DNA of 31,060 nt, from assembly GCA_041299015.1 (NCBI GenBank), contig JBFYWB010000040.1:1-31060 (forward strand), read 5' to 3'. The stretch's first letter is position 1; each line of letters begins with the position of its first letter. The stretch comes from JARFQH01 sp041299015 (GTDB lineage Bacteria; Desulfobacterota; Desulfobacteria; Desulfobacterales; SG8-13). Position numbers and translations under genes: made by a program. The notes under the pieces were generated by a model that saw only the letters and a list, made by a program, of their open reading frames with translations, searched no databases and had not been told where the DNA came from. Positions 17,062-25,546 of this stretch are shown here, in pieces.

Positions 17062-17671
17062 TCTGACGCTTTTGTTCCTCGATCTTTTGCTTGAGCCGGT
17101 CGATGACCTGGGCGGCCGATTCTTTTTCAAACAGATCGCGAAACTGATTCTGATAGTTCTGCACCAAGCTGACGCCTTCGACGTAGACGTCATAGATTTT
17201 CCATTTGCCGTCCCGCAGTCCCATACTGTATTCAACGGCCATATCGCCCTTGCTCTGCGGGACCTTGGTTCTGACCTTGGCCCTTTTTCCGGAGTCGTCT
17301 ATCGTTTCATCGAGATAATCGATCTGCAGGCCCTTGATGGTCCCGTTGATCCGGGTCAGGTAGTTGTTGCCGAGAAATTCAGCAAACAGGTCCGTAAATT
17401 CCTGGCGCTGCTGCGGTGTGAAGCTGTTTTCCCAGTGGTAGCGCCCGGTGGTGCGCTTGGCAATCAATTCGAAATCGAACATGGGATTCGTCAACGCCCG
17501 GATCTCCTCGCGCAGGTCAGCGCGCCGGGTCGGGTCATCATACTGCGGATCCTGGAGAATTTGGATCACCTTTTCTATGGGTCCTTTCAAAGCATCGACC
17601 GGCTTCTCGGCCTTCACTGCCGGTACGATCGCAACCAGGAACAAAATCGCTAAACAGAGGGTTCTTTTCAC
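17045..17671 (-). CDS. mlaC: Periplasmic phospholipid-binding protein MlaC
   Basis: A 208-residue periplasmic carrier that ferries phospholipids between MlaA at the outer membrane and the MlaFED complex at the inner membrane. It starts with a GTG at 17671 behind AAGGAGG, followed by a Sec signal peptide (KRTLCLAILFLVAIVPAVKA). The mature protein shows the Tgt2/MlaC pattern: KRTTGRYHWENSFTPQQRQEF, FLGNNYLTRI, and GKWKIYDVYVEGVSLVQNY near the end. It ends with a charged, Gln/Glu-rich helix. The upstream gap to mlaD is 40 bases and mlaA overlaps its 3' end. Confidence 0.93.
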   Translation of the reverse strand: MKRTLCLAILFLVAIVPAVKAEKPVDALKGPIEKVIQILQDPQYDDPTRRADLREEIRALTNPMFDFELIAKRTTGRYHWENSFTPQQRQEFTDLFAEFLGNNYLTRINGTIKGLQIDYLDETIDDSGKRAKVRTKVPQSKGDMAVEYSMGLRDGKWKIYDVYVEGVSLVQNYQNQFRDLFEKESAAQVIDRLKQKIEEQKRQNETST

Positions 17672-17711
17672 AAGCGCCTCCTTCTTCCACACGCACTGTG
17701 TTGGCCGGACA

Positions 17712-18158
17712 TCATACCTTCCCGAAAACATATTTGCTGATCAGATCCTCGATATCCAGGGCCGATTCGGTTTCGGTTATCATGCCGCCCGGTTCGAGCG
17801 GTATGTCCGACACCCCGGGTGAGAGCTTGATGTATTTGTCGCCGATGAGCCCCGCGGTCTTGATCGAAGCGATGACGTCGTCGGTCAACGCGATTCCCTT
17901 TAAAATTTTCATCCTGACCACCGCCATCCAGCGCTCCTGGTCCAGCGAAAACCCCTCGACCTGGCCGATCGGTACGCCGGCCAGTTCCACTTCGGAACCG
18001 GCCTTCAAGCCCGCGATCGACTGAAAACGGGCGGAAACGGTGTAGTAGTTGTCACCGATGATTTCCATTTTGCCGAGGCGAATGGTCAGATACCCGACGC
18101 TGGCAATCCCGATGAGCACGAAGAGACCCACCGCCACTTCAACGGACCACTTTTTCAT
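17712..18158 (-). CDS. mlaD: MCE-domain lipid transport protein MlaD
   Basis: A 148-residue inner-membrane-anchored protein. One N-terminal transmembrane helix (about 8-26) is followed by a single MCE domain: VSARFQSIAGLKAGSEVELAGV and the SIKTAGLIGDKYIKLSPG segment. In E. coli, MlaD forms a hexameric ring on the permease that channels lipids. The length is short but normal for single-MCE MlaD proteins. Its ATG overlaps the mlaF stop codon by 4 bases, so translation is coupled. Confidence 0.94.
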   Translation of the reverse strand: MKKWSVEVAVGLFVLIGIASVGYLTIRLGKMEIIGDNYYTVSARFQSIAGLKAGSEVELAGVPIGQVEGFSLDQERWMAVVRMKILKGIALTDDVIASIKTAGLIGDKYIKLSPGVSDIPLEPGGMITETESALDIEDLISKYVFGKV

Positions 18159-19384
18159 GTTTCCTCCTGTTCCGAGCAGACACGAAATTCATACATTTTC
18201 TCCTGGGTGGCTTCGGCCACCGTCAGGATGTTGTCGATCGTATTGCCGCGCTGGGCTTCGACAATACCGACCCCGACCGTAAAGCAGATGTTCGCTTCGG
18301 GCATAAACGCCAAAATCGATTCACCCTTGATTTGCCGGCCGAGTTTGCCGCAGAATGCGCGCGCCTGCTTCCTGGTCGTGTTCGACAGGACCAGCAGGAT
18401 CTTGTTCAGTCCATAGCGCGAGCAGGTATCGGTGATCCGTATCTGGCGCTGCACTTGCGCGGCGAAATTTTTCAGTGCCGTTTGACCGGCCTTGCGCCCC
18501 AAAGTTTCGTTGATTTGGTCGATGTTCTGGACCGTCAGGAGAACCATTGAAAATGCAATTTGGTGGCTCTGCAGCCGCATCATCTCCTCACGGAACTTGC
18601 GGTCGCCGGCCTGCTGGGACGCCAAGCCGGTGAGTTCGTCGCGTTGGCTCTCGAGCCCGGTGGTGAATTGCCGGACCACCGGGTCTTCGGTGTGCTGAAT
18701 CTCCTCGGGCGTGCCCTCGAAGAGAATCCGGCCGTCTTCCAGCATGGCGATGTGTTGGGAAATGTAAAAGATGTCGGGGATTTCGTGACTGACGATGACA
18801 CCCGTAAATCCGAAGCGTTTTTGGTAATCCACGATCATGCCGTGGACCACGCTTTTGCGGATCGGATCCAGTCCGGTCGTCGGTTCATCGAAGAGGACGA
18901 TCTCCGGATCGGTGATCAATGCCCGCGCCAGGGCCACGCGTTTCTTCATGCCGCCCGAAAGCTGCGCTGGATATTCGTCGTCGATCGCGTGCAGGTCGAG
19001 CTGGGCCATCTTCTGCTGCACCCGCTGCCGGATTTCTTTGCGCGGCAGCGCTGTTTTTTCGGTAAGCGGCAGGGCGATGTTCTCGAACACGGTCATCGAA
19101 TCGAAAAGGGCGGTTCCTTGAAACATGTAGCTGAATTTTCTTTTCAAGGCTTCCCGCTCCTTTTTCCTGAGTTCGGTCAGCAGCTTGCCGTTGAACAGAA
19201 TCGCCCCAGAATCCTGACGGACGAGGCCGATCATGTGCTTGAGGAGAACGCTTTTACCGACCCCGCTCTTGCCGATGATCGAAGTGATCTGCCCCGCGTA
19301 GATGCTCAGATTGATACCGTTGAGGACCCGCTTGTCTCCGAAATGCTTGTGGACGTCTTTGAACTGAATCAGGGGCTGGTCCAT
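18155..19384 (-). CDS. mlaF: MlaF ABC ATPase fused to a degenerate GGDEF domain
   Basis: A 409-residue protein; ordinary MlaF/Ttg2A is about 250-270. Residues 1-240 form a complete ABC ATPase: Walker A GKSGVGKS (38-45), Q-loop Q89, signature LSGGMKKR (142-149), Walker B with D166-E167, and H-loop H200. This would energise phospholipid transport with MlaE and MlaD. Residues 249-405 align with a GGDEF domain: DELTGL at 249-254, INETLGRKAG at 291-300, RYGLNKI at 323-329 where active cyclases have RYGGDEF, TVGVGIVE, and a closing EATQEKMYEF. The RxxD inhibitory-site motif (R316, D319) stands exactly five residues before the degenerate GGDEF. The domain should therefore be catalytically dead but might still bind cyclic di-GMP. 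It lies 7 bases after mlaE and overlaps mlaD by 4. Confidence 0.93.
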   Translation of the reverse strand: MDQPLIQFKDVHKHFGDKRVLNGINLSIYAGQITSIIGKSGVGKSVLLKHMIGLVRQDSGAILFNGKLLTELRKKEREALKRKFSYMFQGTALFDSMTVFENIALPLTEKTALPRKEIRQRVQQKMAQLDLHAIDDEYPAQLSGGMKKRVALARALITDPEIVLFDEPTTGLDPIRKSVVHGMIVDYQKRFGFTGVIVSHEIPDIFYISQHIAMLEDGRILFEGTPEEIQHTEDPVVRQFTTGLESQRDELTGLASQQAGDRKFREEMMRLQSHQIAFSMVLLTVQNIDQINETLGRKAGQTALKNFAAQVQRQIRITDTCSRYGLNKILLVLSNTTRKQARAFCGKLGRQIKGESILAFMPEANICFTVGVGIVEAQRGNTIDNILTVAEATQEKMYEFRVCSEQEET

Positions 19385-19391
19385 CGTTTTC

Positions 19392-20195
19392 TCACAGCAG
19401 CAAAGAGGTCAGCACGTAATCGGTGACCAGGATCAACACGCAGGACTGCACCACGGCCGAGGTCGTCGAGAGGCTGACACCCTTGGCACCCTGACCGTTC
19501 GATCGGCGGTGGGTGTAGTACCCCTGATAGCAACAGATGGTGATGACCACCACGGCAAACACGATCGATTTGATGAATCCACCGGTAACGTCCATCATGA
19601 CGACACTCGACTCGACCCGTGAAAAATAGATTCCCGAGCTAAGCCCCAGCAAGATGGATCCGGTCAGGTAGCCGCCGAAAATGCCGATGACATCGAAAAG
19701 CGCGGTCAAGAGAGGAAAACTGAACAGCGCAGCGGCAATGCGCGGGCTGACCAGAAACTGGATCGGATTGATGCTCATGGTTTCCAACGCGTCGATCTGC
19801 TCGGAGATCCGCATGATCCCGATTTCAGCCGACATGGCCGATCCCGCCCGGGCGATGACCATGATGGCCGTCAGGACCGGGCCCATTTCACGCACGAGGG
19901 TAAGGGCCACGGCCGACCCGAGGGAACCGGCGGAGCCGTATTTGACCAGTACGTAATACCCTTGCAGCCCCAGGACCATGCCGGTGAAGGCACCGGTCAG
20001 GCAGATGACGAAAATCGACTTGGAACCGATAAAATACACCTGCTGAGCGGTTTTGGAAAAGATGGTGGGAAGAGAGAACATCAGGGCAAAGCCCTTGAGA
20101 AAAAAGATCATGATGGCGCCCATCTCCCGCACCAGGTCGATCGCATACCGACCAAGAGCCGACAGCGGTGCGGCAACGGGTATTGATGGGTTCAT
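19392..20195 (-). CDS. mlaE: MlaE-family lipid ABC transporter permease
   Basis: A 267-residue inner-membrane permease of the MlaE/YrbE family, first gene of the mla operon. It has five or so hydrophobic segments and the family's cytoplasmic coupling region: LTLVREMGPVLTAIMVIARA, then SAEIGIMRISEQIDALETM and NPIQFLVSPRIAA. With MlaF and MlaD it forms the inner-membrane lipid pump. The start is uncertain: the frame opens at an ATG at 20234 without a ribosome binding site, whereas the ATG at 20195 has an AGGG nine bases upstream and gives a normal N terminus. Confidence 0.93.
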   Translation of the reverse strand: MNPSIPVAAPLSALGRYAIDLVREMGAIMIFFLKGFALMFSLPTIFSKTAQQVYFIGSKSIFVICLTGAFTGMVLGLQGYYVLVKYGSAGSLGSAVALTLVREMGPVLTAIMVIARAGSAMSAEIGIMRISEQIDALETMSINPIQFLVSPRIAAALFSFPLLTALFDVIGIFGGYLTGSILLGLSSGIYFSRVESSVVMMDVTGGFIKSIVFAVVVITICCYQGYYTHRRSNGQGAKGVSLSTTSAVVQSCVLILVTDYVLTSLLL

Positions 20196-20259
20196 GGATA
20201 AGATCCCTGTTCTCGGATTGGGCGACAAGACCATGCCGGAGTTGACAATAAAATATGCG

Positions 20260-20288
20260 AATATAAATTGATGGCTTACCTATGTCAA
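20260..20288 (-). promoter_or_regulatory. Sigma70-type promoter of the mla operon
   Basis: On the minus strand a perfect -35 TTGACA (20288-20283) is followed by a 17-base spacer and a -10 TATATT (20265-20260). Transcription would start near 20253, about 58 bases before the preferred mlaE ATG. The surrounding sequence is notably AT-rich compared with the genes. Confidence 0.72.
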
Positions 20289-20386
20289 GCCGGCAAAAAG
20301 GCCCAGGCGTCCATTTTCGTATAAAAACAGAGCCCTTCAGATAACGCCGGGTGACCGGGAATATTGGCCTTCATTCTCACTTGAGC

Positions 20387-20415
20387 TTGAAGAGCGGCTC
20401 GCGGTGGGGTATTAT
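20387..20415 (+). promoter_or_regulatory. Sigma70-type promoter of the ABC-F gene
   Basis: TTGAAG (20387-20392), a 17-base spacer and TATTAT (20410-20415) give a good -35/-10 pair. The expected transcription start is near 20422, about 25 bases before the ATG at 20447. It is divergent from the mla promoter about 100 bases away. Confidence 0.5.
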
Positions 20416-20446
20416 GGCGCGGTTGATGTAATCCGAAAATGAAACC

Positions 20447-22315
20447 ATGATCAGCGCAGAAAATCTCTCAAAACGATTCGGGGAACACGTCCTTTTCGAG
20501 AATGTCGCCTTTCAGCTCAACCCCCGCGAACGCTTAGGACTCGTCGGACGCAACGGTCACGGTAAAACCACCCTTTTTCGAATCATCAGCGCTGAGGAAG
20601 AGCCCGACGAGGGTTTTGTCAACATTCCGAAAAACTACCGCATCGTCCACGTCCGGCAGACCATCGACTTTACCCGGGAAACCGTCTTAGAAGAAGCCGC
20701 CGCCGGGTTGCCGGCTCACGCAAGTGACCAGATCTGGCAGGCCGAAAAGATCCTGGCCGGCCTCGGTTTTTCGGAAAATGACCTGCAGCGGCACCCGGAC
20801 GCGTTCTCAGGCGGTTTCCAGGTGCGCCTCAATTTGGCCAAAGCGCTGGTGGCCGAACCCGACCTGCTCCTGCTCGATGAACCGACCAACTACCTGGACA
20901 TCACCTCTATCCGTTGGGTGGCGCGTTTTTTTCTTTCATGGCCGCGCGAGCTGATGCTGATCACCCATGACCGCAGTTTCATGGACAGTATCGTCACGCA
21001 CACCATGGGCATTCACCGGTGCAACCTGCGCAAGATCACCGGCACAACGGATAAATATTATGCCCAAATTGCCCAGGACGAAGAGGTGCACGAAAAAACC
21101 AGGGTCAACGACGAGCGGCGCCGCAGGGACATCGAGCTTTTCATCACGCGCTTCCGCGCCAAGGCCCGTCTGGCCAACATGGTTCAATCGCGCATTAAGA
21201 CCCTCCAAAAGATGGAAAAACACGCGAAGCTCGAAAAAATCAAGACCCTCGGTTTTTCTTTCCGCGACCGGCCGTTTCCCGGCCGCCAGATGGTCGACGC
21301 TCAGAATCTGTCCTTTGGTTACCACGGCCCGGTCAGGTTGATCCGGGATTTCAGCATCACTATCGCTAAAAACGACCGGATCTGCATCGTCGGGCGCAAC
21401 GGCCGCGGCAAGACCACGCTCCTGAGGCTTCTGGCCGGCTCTCTGAAACCACAGGCGGGCAGCGTCCGCTACAATCCGAACGTGGTGATCGGCGCCTTCG
21501 AGCAGACCAATCTGAAAACCCTGGTGGAGACCCGCACCGTCGAGGAAGAGATCCTTTATGCCGATCCGGACACCAGCCGACAATCGGCCCGCAACGTCTG
21601 CGGCGCGATGATGTTCGAGGGCGACGACGCTCTGAAAAAAATCGCGGTGTTGTCCGGTGGTGAAAAGAGCCGCGTCATGCTCGGCAAGCTGCTGATCACA
21701 CCGGTCAATCTCCTGCTGCTGGACGAGCCGACCAACCATCTCGACATGGAATCGTGCGACGCCCTGCTGGCCGCGCTCGACAACTTCGCGGGCGCGGTGG
21801 TCATGGTGACGCACAACGAAATGTTTCTGCATGCCCTGGCCAGGCGTCTGGTGGTGTTTCAATCGGACGGTATCGAGATCTTCGACGGCAGCTACCAGCG
21901 TTTCCTGGAAAAAGGCGGCTGGCAGGAAGAGGCGCCGTTCGAGCGGGCTTGGGACGGCGACATCCCGGCCGAGCGCAAACCAGAGCGGGTCAACAAAAAG
22001 GAAATGCGCCGTCTGCGTTCCGAATTGCTGAGCGAACGCGCGCGCGTCCTGCGACCGATCGAGCGGGAAGCCGAGCGGATCGAAAATGAGATCGACGCCA
22101 ATGAAAAGCGGCTCGATGCGCTGTCAAAGGACATGCAGAGCGTCAGCCGGACCGGTGATGGGACTCGCATCGCGGAATTGTCGCAGGCCATGCATGCCTG
22201 TCGATCGGCCATCGACCGCCTTTTTGAGGACCTCGAAAAGCAAAGCGAGGCCCTGGACGAACACAAACACGCCTTCGACCAAAAGATGGCGGCAATCGAG
22301 GCACAGTTCAAATGA
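20447..22315 (+). CDS. ABC-F family ATPase (YheS-like)
   Basis: A 622-residue soluble protein with two ABC ATPase domains and no membrane segment. ABC-F proteins act on ribosomes as translation factors or antibiotic-protection proteins. Domain 1 has Walker A GRNGHGKT (34-41), signature FSGGFQVRL and DEPTNYLD; domain 2 has Walker A GRNGRGKT, signature LSGGEKSR and DEPTNHLD. The linker between them (about 225-280) is long, charged and helical, the P-site tRNA interaction motif region. The C terminus (about 520-622) is a charged coiled coil. FSGGFQVRLNLAKAL in domain 1 resembles the YheS subgroup more than Uup or EttA. There is no resistance context nearby, so a housekeeping role is likely. It converges with cytX, 14 bases apart. 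Confidence 0.92.
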   Translation: MISAENLSKRFGEHVLFENVAFQLNPRERLGLVGRNGHGKTTLFRIISAEEEPDEGFVNIPKNYRIVHVRQTIDFTRETVLEEAAAGLPAHASDQIWQAEKILAGLGFSENDLQRHPDAFSGGFQVRLNLAKALVAEPDLLLLDEPTNYLDITSIRWVARFFLSWPRELMLITHDRSFMDSIVTHTMGIHRCNLRKITGTTDKYYAQIAQDEEVHEKTRVNDERRRRDIELFITRFRAKARLANMVQSRIKTLQKMEKHAKLEKIKTLGFSFRDRPFPGRQMVDAQNLSFGYHGPVRLIRDFSITIAKNDRICIVGRNGRGKTTLLRLLAGSLKPQAGSVRYNPNVVIGAFEQTNLKTLVETRTVEEEILYADPDTSRQSARNVCGAMMFEGDDALKKIAVLSGGEKSRVMLGKLLITPVNLLLLDEPTNHLDMESCDALLAALDNFAGAVVMVTHNEMFLHALARRLVVFQSDGIEIFDGSYQRFLEKGGWQEEAPFERAWDGDIPAERKPERVNKKEMRRLRSELLSERARVLRPIEREAERIENEIDANEKRLDALSKDMQSVSRTGDGTRIAELSQAMHACRSAIDRLFEDLEKQSEALDEHKHAFDQKMAAIEAQFK

Positions 22316-22329
22316 AGCCTCGCCCTCTG

Positions 22330-23604
22330 TCACTGTGCTCCGCCCCTTAACGACCGCCGCGTCAGCACGTAGTATAGGAGTCCCGCGAAGGTGATCGACG
22401 GCAACGAGCCGCCGAGGGCCGTCAGCTTGACGGTGAGCCAGTAGAGGGCGAAACCGCCGAACCAGGCGGCGATGGCGACCAGGTTGAAACCGCCGATGTA
22501 CCAGTAACGCCCCCCGGCGGCATAGAGGGCTTCGAGGTCCAGCCGCCGGCCGCGGATGAGAAAATAATCCGTCAGGACGACACCGAACAGGGGTACGAAC
22601 ATGGCCCCGATGAAAAGCAGGAAGTTCTCGTATTGCTCCATCGGGAAAACCAGCGCCACCAGGATGGCGAGAATCCCGGCCGACCACATGATGGTCGTCG
22701 CACCGATTCGCCTGGAGATGTTCAGCATCGAGCAGGTCGCCGAATAGACATCGGGAAAATCGGAGGTTATGCTCGAAAAAATCACCATGACCAGGGCCGG
22801 CAGCGCCAGTCCGATGCGGCCCATAATCTCAAGGATCAGGGCGGCCGGATCGCTTGCACCGGTCGCCAGCGTTGCCATCAGCCCGAGCAGGTACATCCAG
22901 GAGGAGATCAGGAAGTACCCCCACCAGGTGTTCCAGAAGGCCGGTGCCGTTCTCTTGGCGAAGCGCGCGTAGTCCGCCACCAGGGGCATCCAAGAGATCG
23001 GCATGGCGATCACCAGATCGAGGCCGACCATAAAGGGCATCCCCTGCGGTTTGACGGAAAACACCGTGTCACCGAACTCTCCGACCGACACCCAGGTCAT
23101 CAGGATGATCACCAGCAGCAGGGCGATCACCGCGGCCGTCTGCATGAATTTCCAAATCGGCTTGCCGGTGTGAAGTGCCCACAACAAGGTCCCGAGACCG
23201 ATCACCACAATCCAAAAATGATCGCTGGCGAGCAGCCCGCCGGCGGACCGGCCCAGCATGGCACCGGCGCGACCGCCGATGATGAGCATGATCGAGGCCC
23301 AGCCGATCAGCTGGATGATGTTCAAGGCCGCCGCCAGGTTGGAACCGCGGATGCCGAAGGCCGGGCGCACCGCAACCATCGCCATGATCCCGTGGTCCGA
23401 ACCGATGACACCGCCCAGGGACATGAACGTGTTGCCGATGACATGGCCGATGATGATGGCCCAAAAACCGGCCCAAAATCCCATGGGCGCCAGGAAGCCG
23501 CCGGCCCAGATTTCAGCCAGTGATATCCCTACGCCGGACCACAGCAACAGATAATCGAATCCGCCCAGATTTCTCTCTTCGAATTTGACCGGTTTGATGT
23601 TCAT
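22330..23604 (-). CDS. cytX: NCS1-family transporter, CytX-type hydroxymethylpyrimidine permease
   Basis: A 424-residue inner-membrane permease with about twelve hydrophobic segments of the nucleobase:cation symporter-1 family. Family features are the N-terminal FDYLLLWSGVGISLAEIWAGG, the NIIQLIGW segment in helix 3, PISWMPLVADYARFAK, and SDFPDVYSATCSMLNI. NCS1 alone would suggest cytosine or allantoin, but a TPP riboswitch and terminator lie directly upstream. In the CytX subfamily this is the mark of uptake of the thiamine precursor hydroxymethylpyrimidine. No thiamine biosynthesis gene is adjacent. The start is uncertain between ATG 23604 and GTG 23610; neither has a strong ribosome binding site. 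Confidence 0.85.
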   Translation of the reverse strand: MNIKPVKFEERNLGGFDYLLLWSGVGISLAEIWAGGFLAPMGFWAGFWAIIIGHVIGNTFMSLGGVIGSDHGIMAMVAVRPAFGIRGSNLAAALNIIQLIGWASIMLIIGGRAGAMLGRSAGGLLASDHFWIVVIGLGTLLWALHTGKPIWKFMQTAAVIALLLVIILMTWVSVGEFGDTVFSVKPQGMPFMVGLDLVIAMPISWMPLVADYARFAKRTAPAFWNTWWGYFLISSWMYLLGLMATLATGASDPAALILEIMGRIGLALPALVMVIFSSITSDFPDVYSATCSMLNISRRIGATTIMWSAGILAILVALVFPMEQYENFLLFIGAMFVPLFGVVLTDYFLIRGRRLDLEALYAAGGRYWYIGGFNLVAIAAWFGGFALYWLTVKLTALGGSLPSITFAGLLYYVLTRRSLRGGAQ

Positions 23605-23648
23605 CAGCACCGCGCTTTCTGCTCAGCGTGCCCGTCCGTAAAAGGAAT

Positions 23649-23677
23649 AAAAAAAGCCGACGCAATGGAGGTCGGCT
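23649..23677 (-). terminator. Riboswitch-linked intrinsic terminator upstream of cytX
   Basis: On the minus strand a 7-bp stem AGCCGAC / GTCGGCT with a 9-base loop (23677-23655) is followed by a run of six U residues. It lies 7 bases after the TPP riboswitch and about 45 bases before cytX, the position of a transcription attenuator that would stop cytX expression when TPP is bound. I did not work out the competing anti-terminator pairing. Confidence 0.85.
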
Positions 23678-23684
23678 GTTATCC

Positions 23685-23796
23685 TGTCCCTTTCCTCCAC
23701 CGGCATTACCCGGATCAGGTTCGACGGTCGGCCCCTTTTGAATTTGTTTTCAGGGTCCCTCTCAGCCCGGTTTTACCAAGCTCCCGAAGACATTCC
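23685..23796 (-). ncRNA. TPP riboswitch (THI element)
   Basis: The minus strand carries both conserved halves of the thiamine pyrophosphate aptamer. The pyrimidine-sensing half is GGGAGC, a short stem, then GGGCTGAGAGGGACCC. The pyrophosphate half is GAACCTGATCCGGGTAATGCC, closing with a GGAAAGGGA segment. A variable arm of about 35 nt (P3a-type) separates them. Followed by an intrinsic terminator and cytX, it should reduce transporter expression when TPP is abundant. A TTGACA hexamer at 23918-23923 may be the -35 of its promoter, but the matching -10 is poor. Confidence 0.95.
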
Positions 23797-23932
23797 AATT
23801 TGTCGATCAATCCGTCTTTGTGCGCCCTCTCGATTCTGAACACCGGCATCCACTGCTTGCCGAAACGGTCCCCAACCTCCACCTGTTATCCGTCACCTAT
23901 TCCCTCTTGCACTAGAGTGTCAAGATAATTGC

Positions 23933-24820
23933 CTACGGCGGCAGCATCTTTTTAAAAGCCTCCAGGGCCGCCCGTTTCACCGTTGTTTCCGGATCGGCCA
24001 GGCCGGCTTCGAGGTCACTCCTGAGCGCGGCCAGTTCCTGCGGCGTGAGACCGGCCAACTCCCCGTAGGCCAGCTCACGGATGCGGGCGTTTGGGTCCTT
24101 GAGAAACCTGCGGTAGGCAGGCAGGTGGCTCTTGATGCCGCCGATCATCCCGAGCAGGACCAAGGCGTCGACCCGCAGCTCGTCCTTCGCATCTTCCAAA
24201 ATGCGCACACAGACCTCGGCCACCGTTTCCCGATGCTTCGAAAAGCGCCACAGATTATACAAAATGCTGCGTCTCTGCTCGATGGGCGCATGCTCCAACC
24301 GGTCGAGCAGGAGGCCGAGGACCCGCTCATCGCGCAGGTTGGTCAAGGCGCTGACCGCCGCCTGCTGGACCTGTACATCCGGGTCGTACAGCCCCTCGAT
24401 CAAGGGGATGGCGGCCGCGGCATTGCCGTGCCAGCCCAGGGCGAAGGCGGCGCCGGCGCGCACGGCCGGGTCGCTGTTCTTCAAGGCGGCCGTCAGCTGA
24501 TCGATAAGGGCCTGCGGTTCCCTGAGAAAGGAACCGGTCACGCTGAGCTGCACGGCGGCAGCGTGGCGCACCTCTTCGTCTTCGCCCGGATCGGTCAACA
24601 GGCGGTAGAGCGGCCAGACGATGTCCTCGCCGTCAACTCCGCCCAAGAGCAGAATGATCCGGCTCTTAAGGTCGCGGTCAACATGTCTGAGCGCCTTGAG
24701 CAACAGCGGCACGGCTTGCTCCCGTTCTTCGAGAAAGCGTATGGGGTCCTCGACATAAGCCCGGGCCTTTTTCTGAAGGCGCGCCTGCGATTGAAATAAA
24801 ATGACGGCGTTTGTTTTCAT
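23933..24820 (-). CDS. HEAT-repeat protein
   Basis: A soluble protein of about 295 residues built almost wholly of HEAT/PBS-lyase-type helical repeats of 30-35 residues. Recurring motifs are DPAVRAGAAFALGWHG, DPDVQVQQAAVSALTNL, DELRVDALVLLGMIGG, NARIRELAYGELAGL and PETTVKRAALEAFKKML. Such repeats form a curved scaffold for protein binding; no catalytic residues are visible. The frame is open to 24934, but the ATG at 24820 (MKTNAVILFQ) precedes the first repeat and avoids a Cys/Arg-rich extension; ribosome binding sites do not decide the start. The partner is unknown. It is upstream of, and on the same strand as, the riboswitch-cytX unit, which has its own control. Confidence 0.75.
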   Translation of the reverse strand: MKTNAVILFQSQARLQKKARAYVEDPIRFLEEREQAVPLLLKALRHVDRDLKSRIILLLGGVDGEDIVWPLYRLLTDPGEDEEVRHAAAVQLSVTGSFLREPQALIDQLTAALKNSDPAVRAGAAFALGWHGNAAAAIPLIEGLYDPDVQVQQAAVSALTNLRDERVLGLLLDRLEHAPIEQRRSILYNLWRFSKHRETVAEVCVRILEDAKDELRVDALVLLGMIGGIKSHLPAYRRFLKDPNARIRELAYGELAGLTPQELAALRSDLEAGLADPETTVKRAALEAFKKMLPP

Positions 24821-25211
24821 CCCGGCGTATCGGTCTGCGGTAGACTCTAAACGGTTATCATCTGAGGCAGTATCCGTGAAACGCACCCGGATGTCAACGA
24901 TCGACCAAAACGGCCGCCGCGCAAAACAACACACGCCGGGACGCCGACCCGCCCGCTGACGGCTGCGGCGTCATGTTTTTCGGCGCCGGCTTTTGAATGA
25001 CCCCTTGTCGCCCCCACCCGTATTTCCGTCCCGGCTTCTGCGGAGTTGGAAGCGCAAAGCTGCTCCATGGAGGTTGTCTAAAGGTAAATCCGTGGTTAGT
25101 GTTTAAAATTAATGAAAGTGCAATGACGGTATCTACGAATTGAACCGGCCGGTGCCATTCGTCCGCGCATGGCGGATCGAGGCGAGCGCCGACTGACACG
25201 GGAGAAAGCCC
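24821..25211. other. Divergent intergenic region, HEAT gene and cupin gene
   Basis: About 390 bases between divergent genes. Frames on the minus strand are open through much of it (24847-25068 and 24894-25475), but the products match no family and one runs through the cupin gene, so they are shadows. The stretch 25090-25125 is AT-rich and probably holds the promoter for the cupin-usp pair; I found no clear -35/-10 pair. Confidence 0.4.
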
Positions 25212-25532
25212 ATGCTGAAGAAAATCGAGGTGTTCAAGGAAGGTGCGTTTCGTGAGAATGCCCTGGCGAAGTTTCTGGTTCACGACTCCCCGTACATGAA
25301 GGTAATCAATTTCAACTTCAAGGCCGGACAGGAACTGCCCATTCACTCCCACGACATCGACGGTCAACTGAGCATCGTCGTTCTGGATGGAGAGGGCCTG
25401 TTTCTCGGCAAAGAGGGGACCACCCTGCCGGCCGTCGCCGGCGATGTCCTGATTTCCGACATCAGTGAGCCCCACGGAGTGCGGGCCACGACCGACATGC
25501 GGGTGCTGGTGACCATTGCACCGCCTATTTGA
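25212..25532 (+). CDS. Small single-domain cupin protein
   Basis: A 106-residue protein with one conserved cupin barrel. Motif 1 is HSHDIDGQLSIVVLDGEG (metal ligands His/His and, in place of the usual Glu, Asp or Gln positions) and motif 2 is the PHGVRA segment with the last His. KAGQELPIHSH is typical of cupin_2 proteins, which can bind a metal and act as sensors, isomerases or dioxygenases; the exact role cannot be inferred. A GGGAGA ribosome binding site precedes the ATG. The usp gene starts 14 bases downstream, so the two form an operon, which suggests a stress-related small-molecule or metal-sensing role (inference). Confidence 0.82.
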   Translation: MLKKIEVFKEGAFRENALAKFLVHDSPYMKVINFNFKAGQELPIHSHDIDGQLSIVVLDGEGLFLGKEGTTLPAVAGDVLISDISEPHGVRATTDMRVLVTIAPPI

Positions 25533-25546
25533 CGAAGGAAGAGACC

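Noticed and set aside
20936..21862. 308-codon minus-strand frame antisense to the ABC-F gene
   Set aside because: Antisense shadow of a clear two-domain ATPase.
23895..23925. Promoter for the riboswitch-cytX transcript with TTGACA at 23918-23923
   Set aside because: The -35 is perfect but no acceptable -10 lies 16-18 bases away, so it was not listed as a feature.
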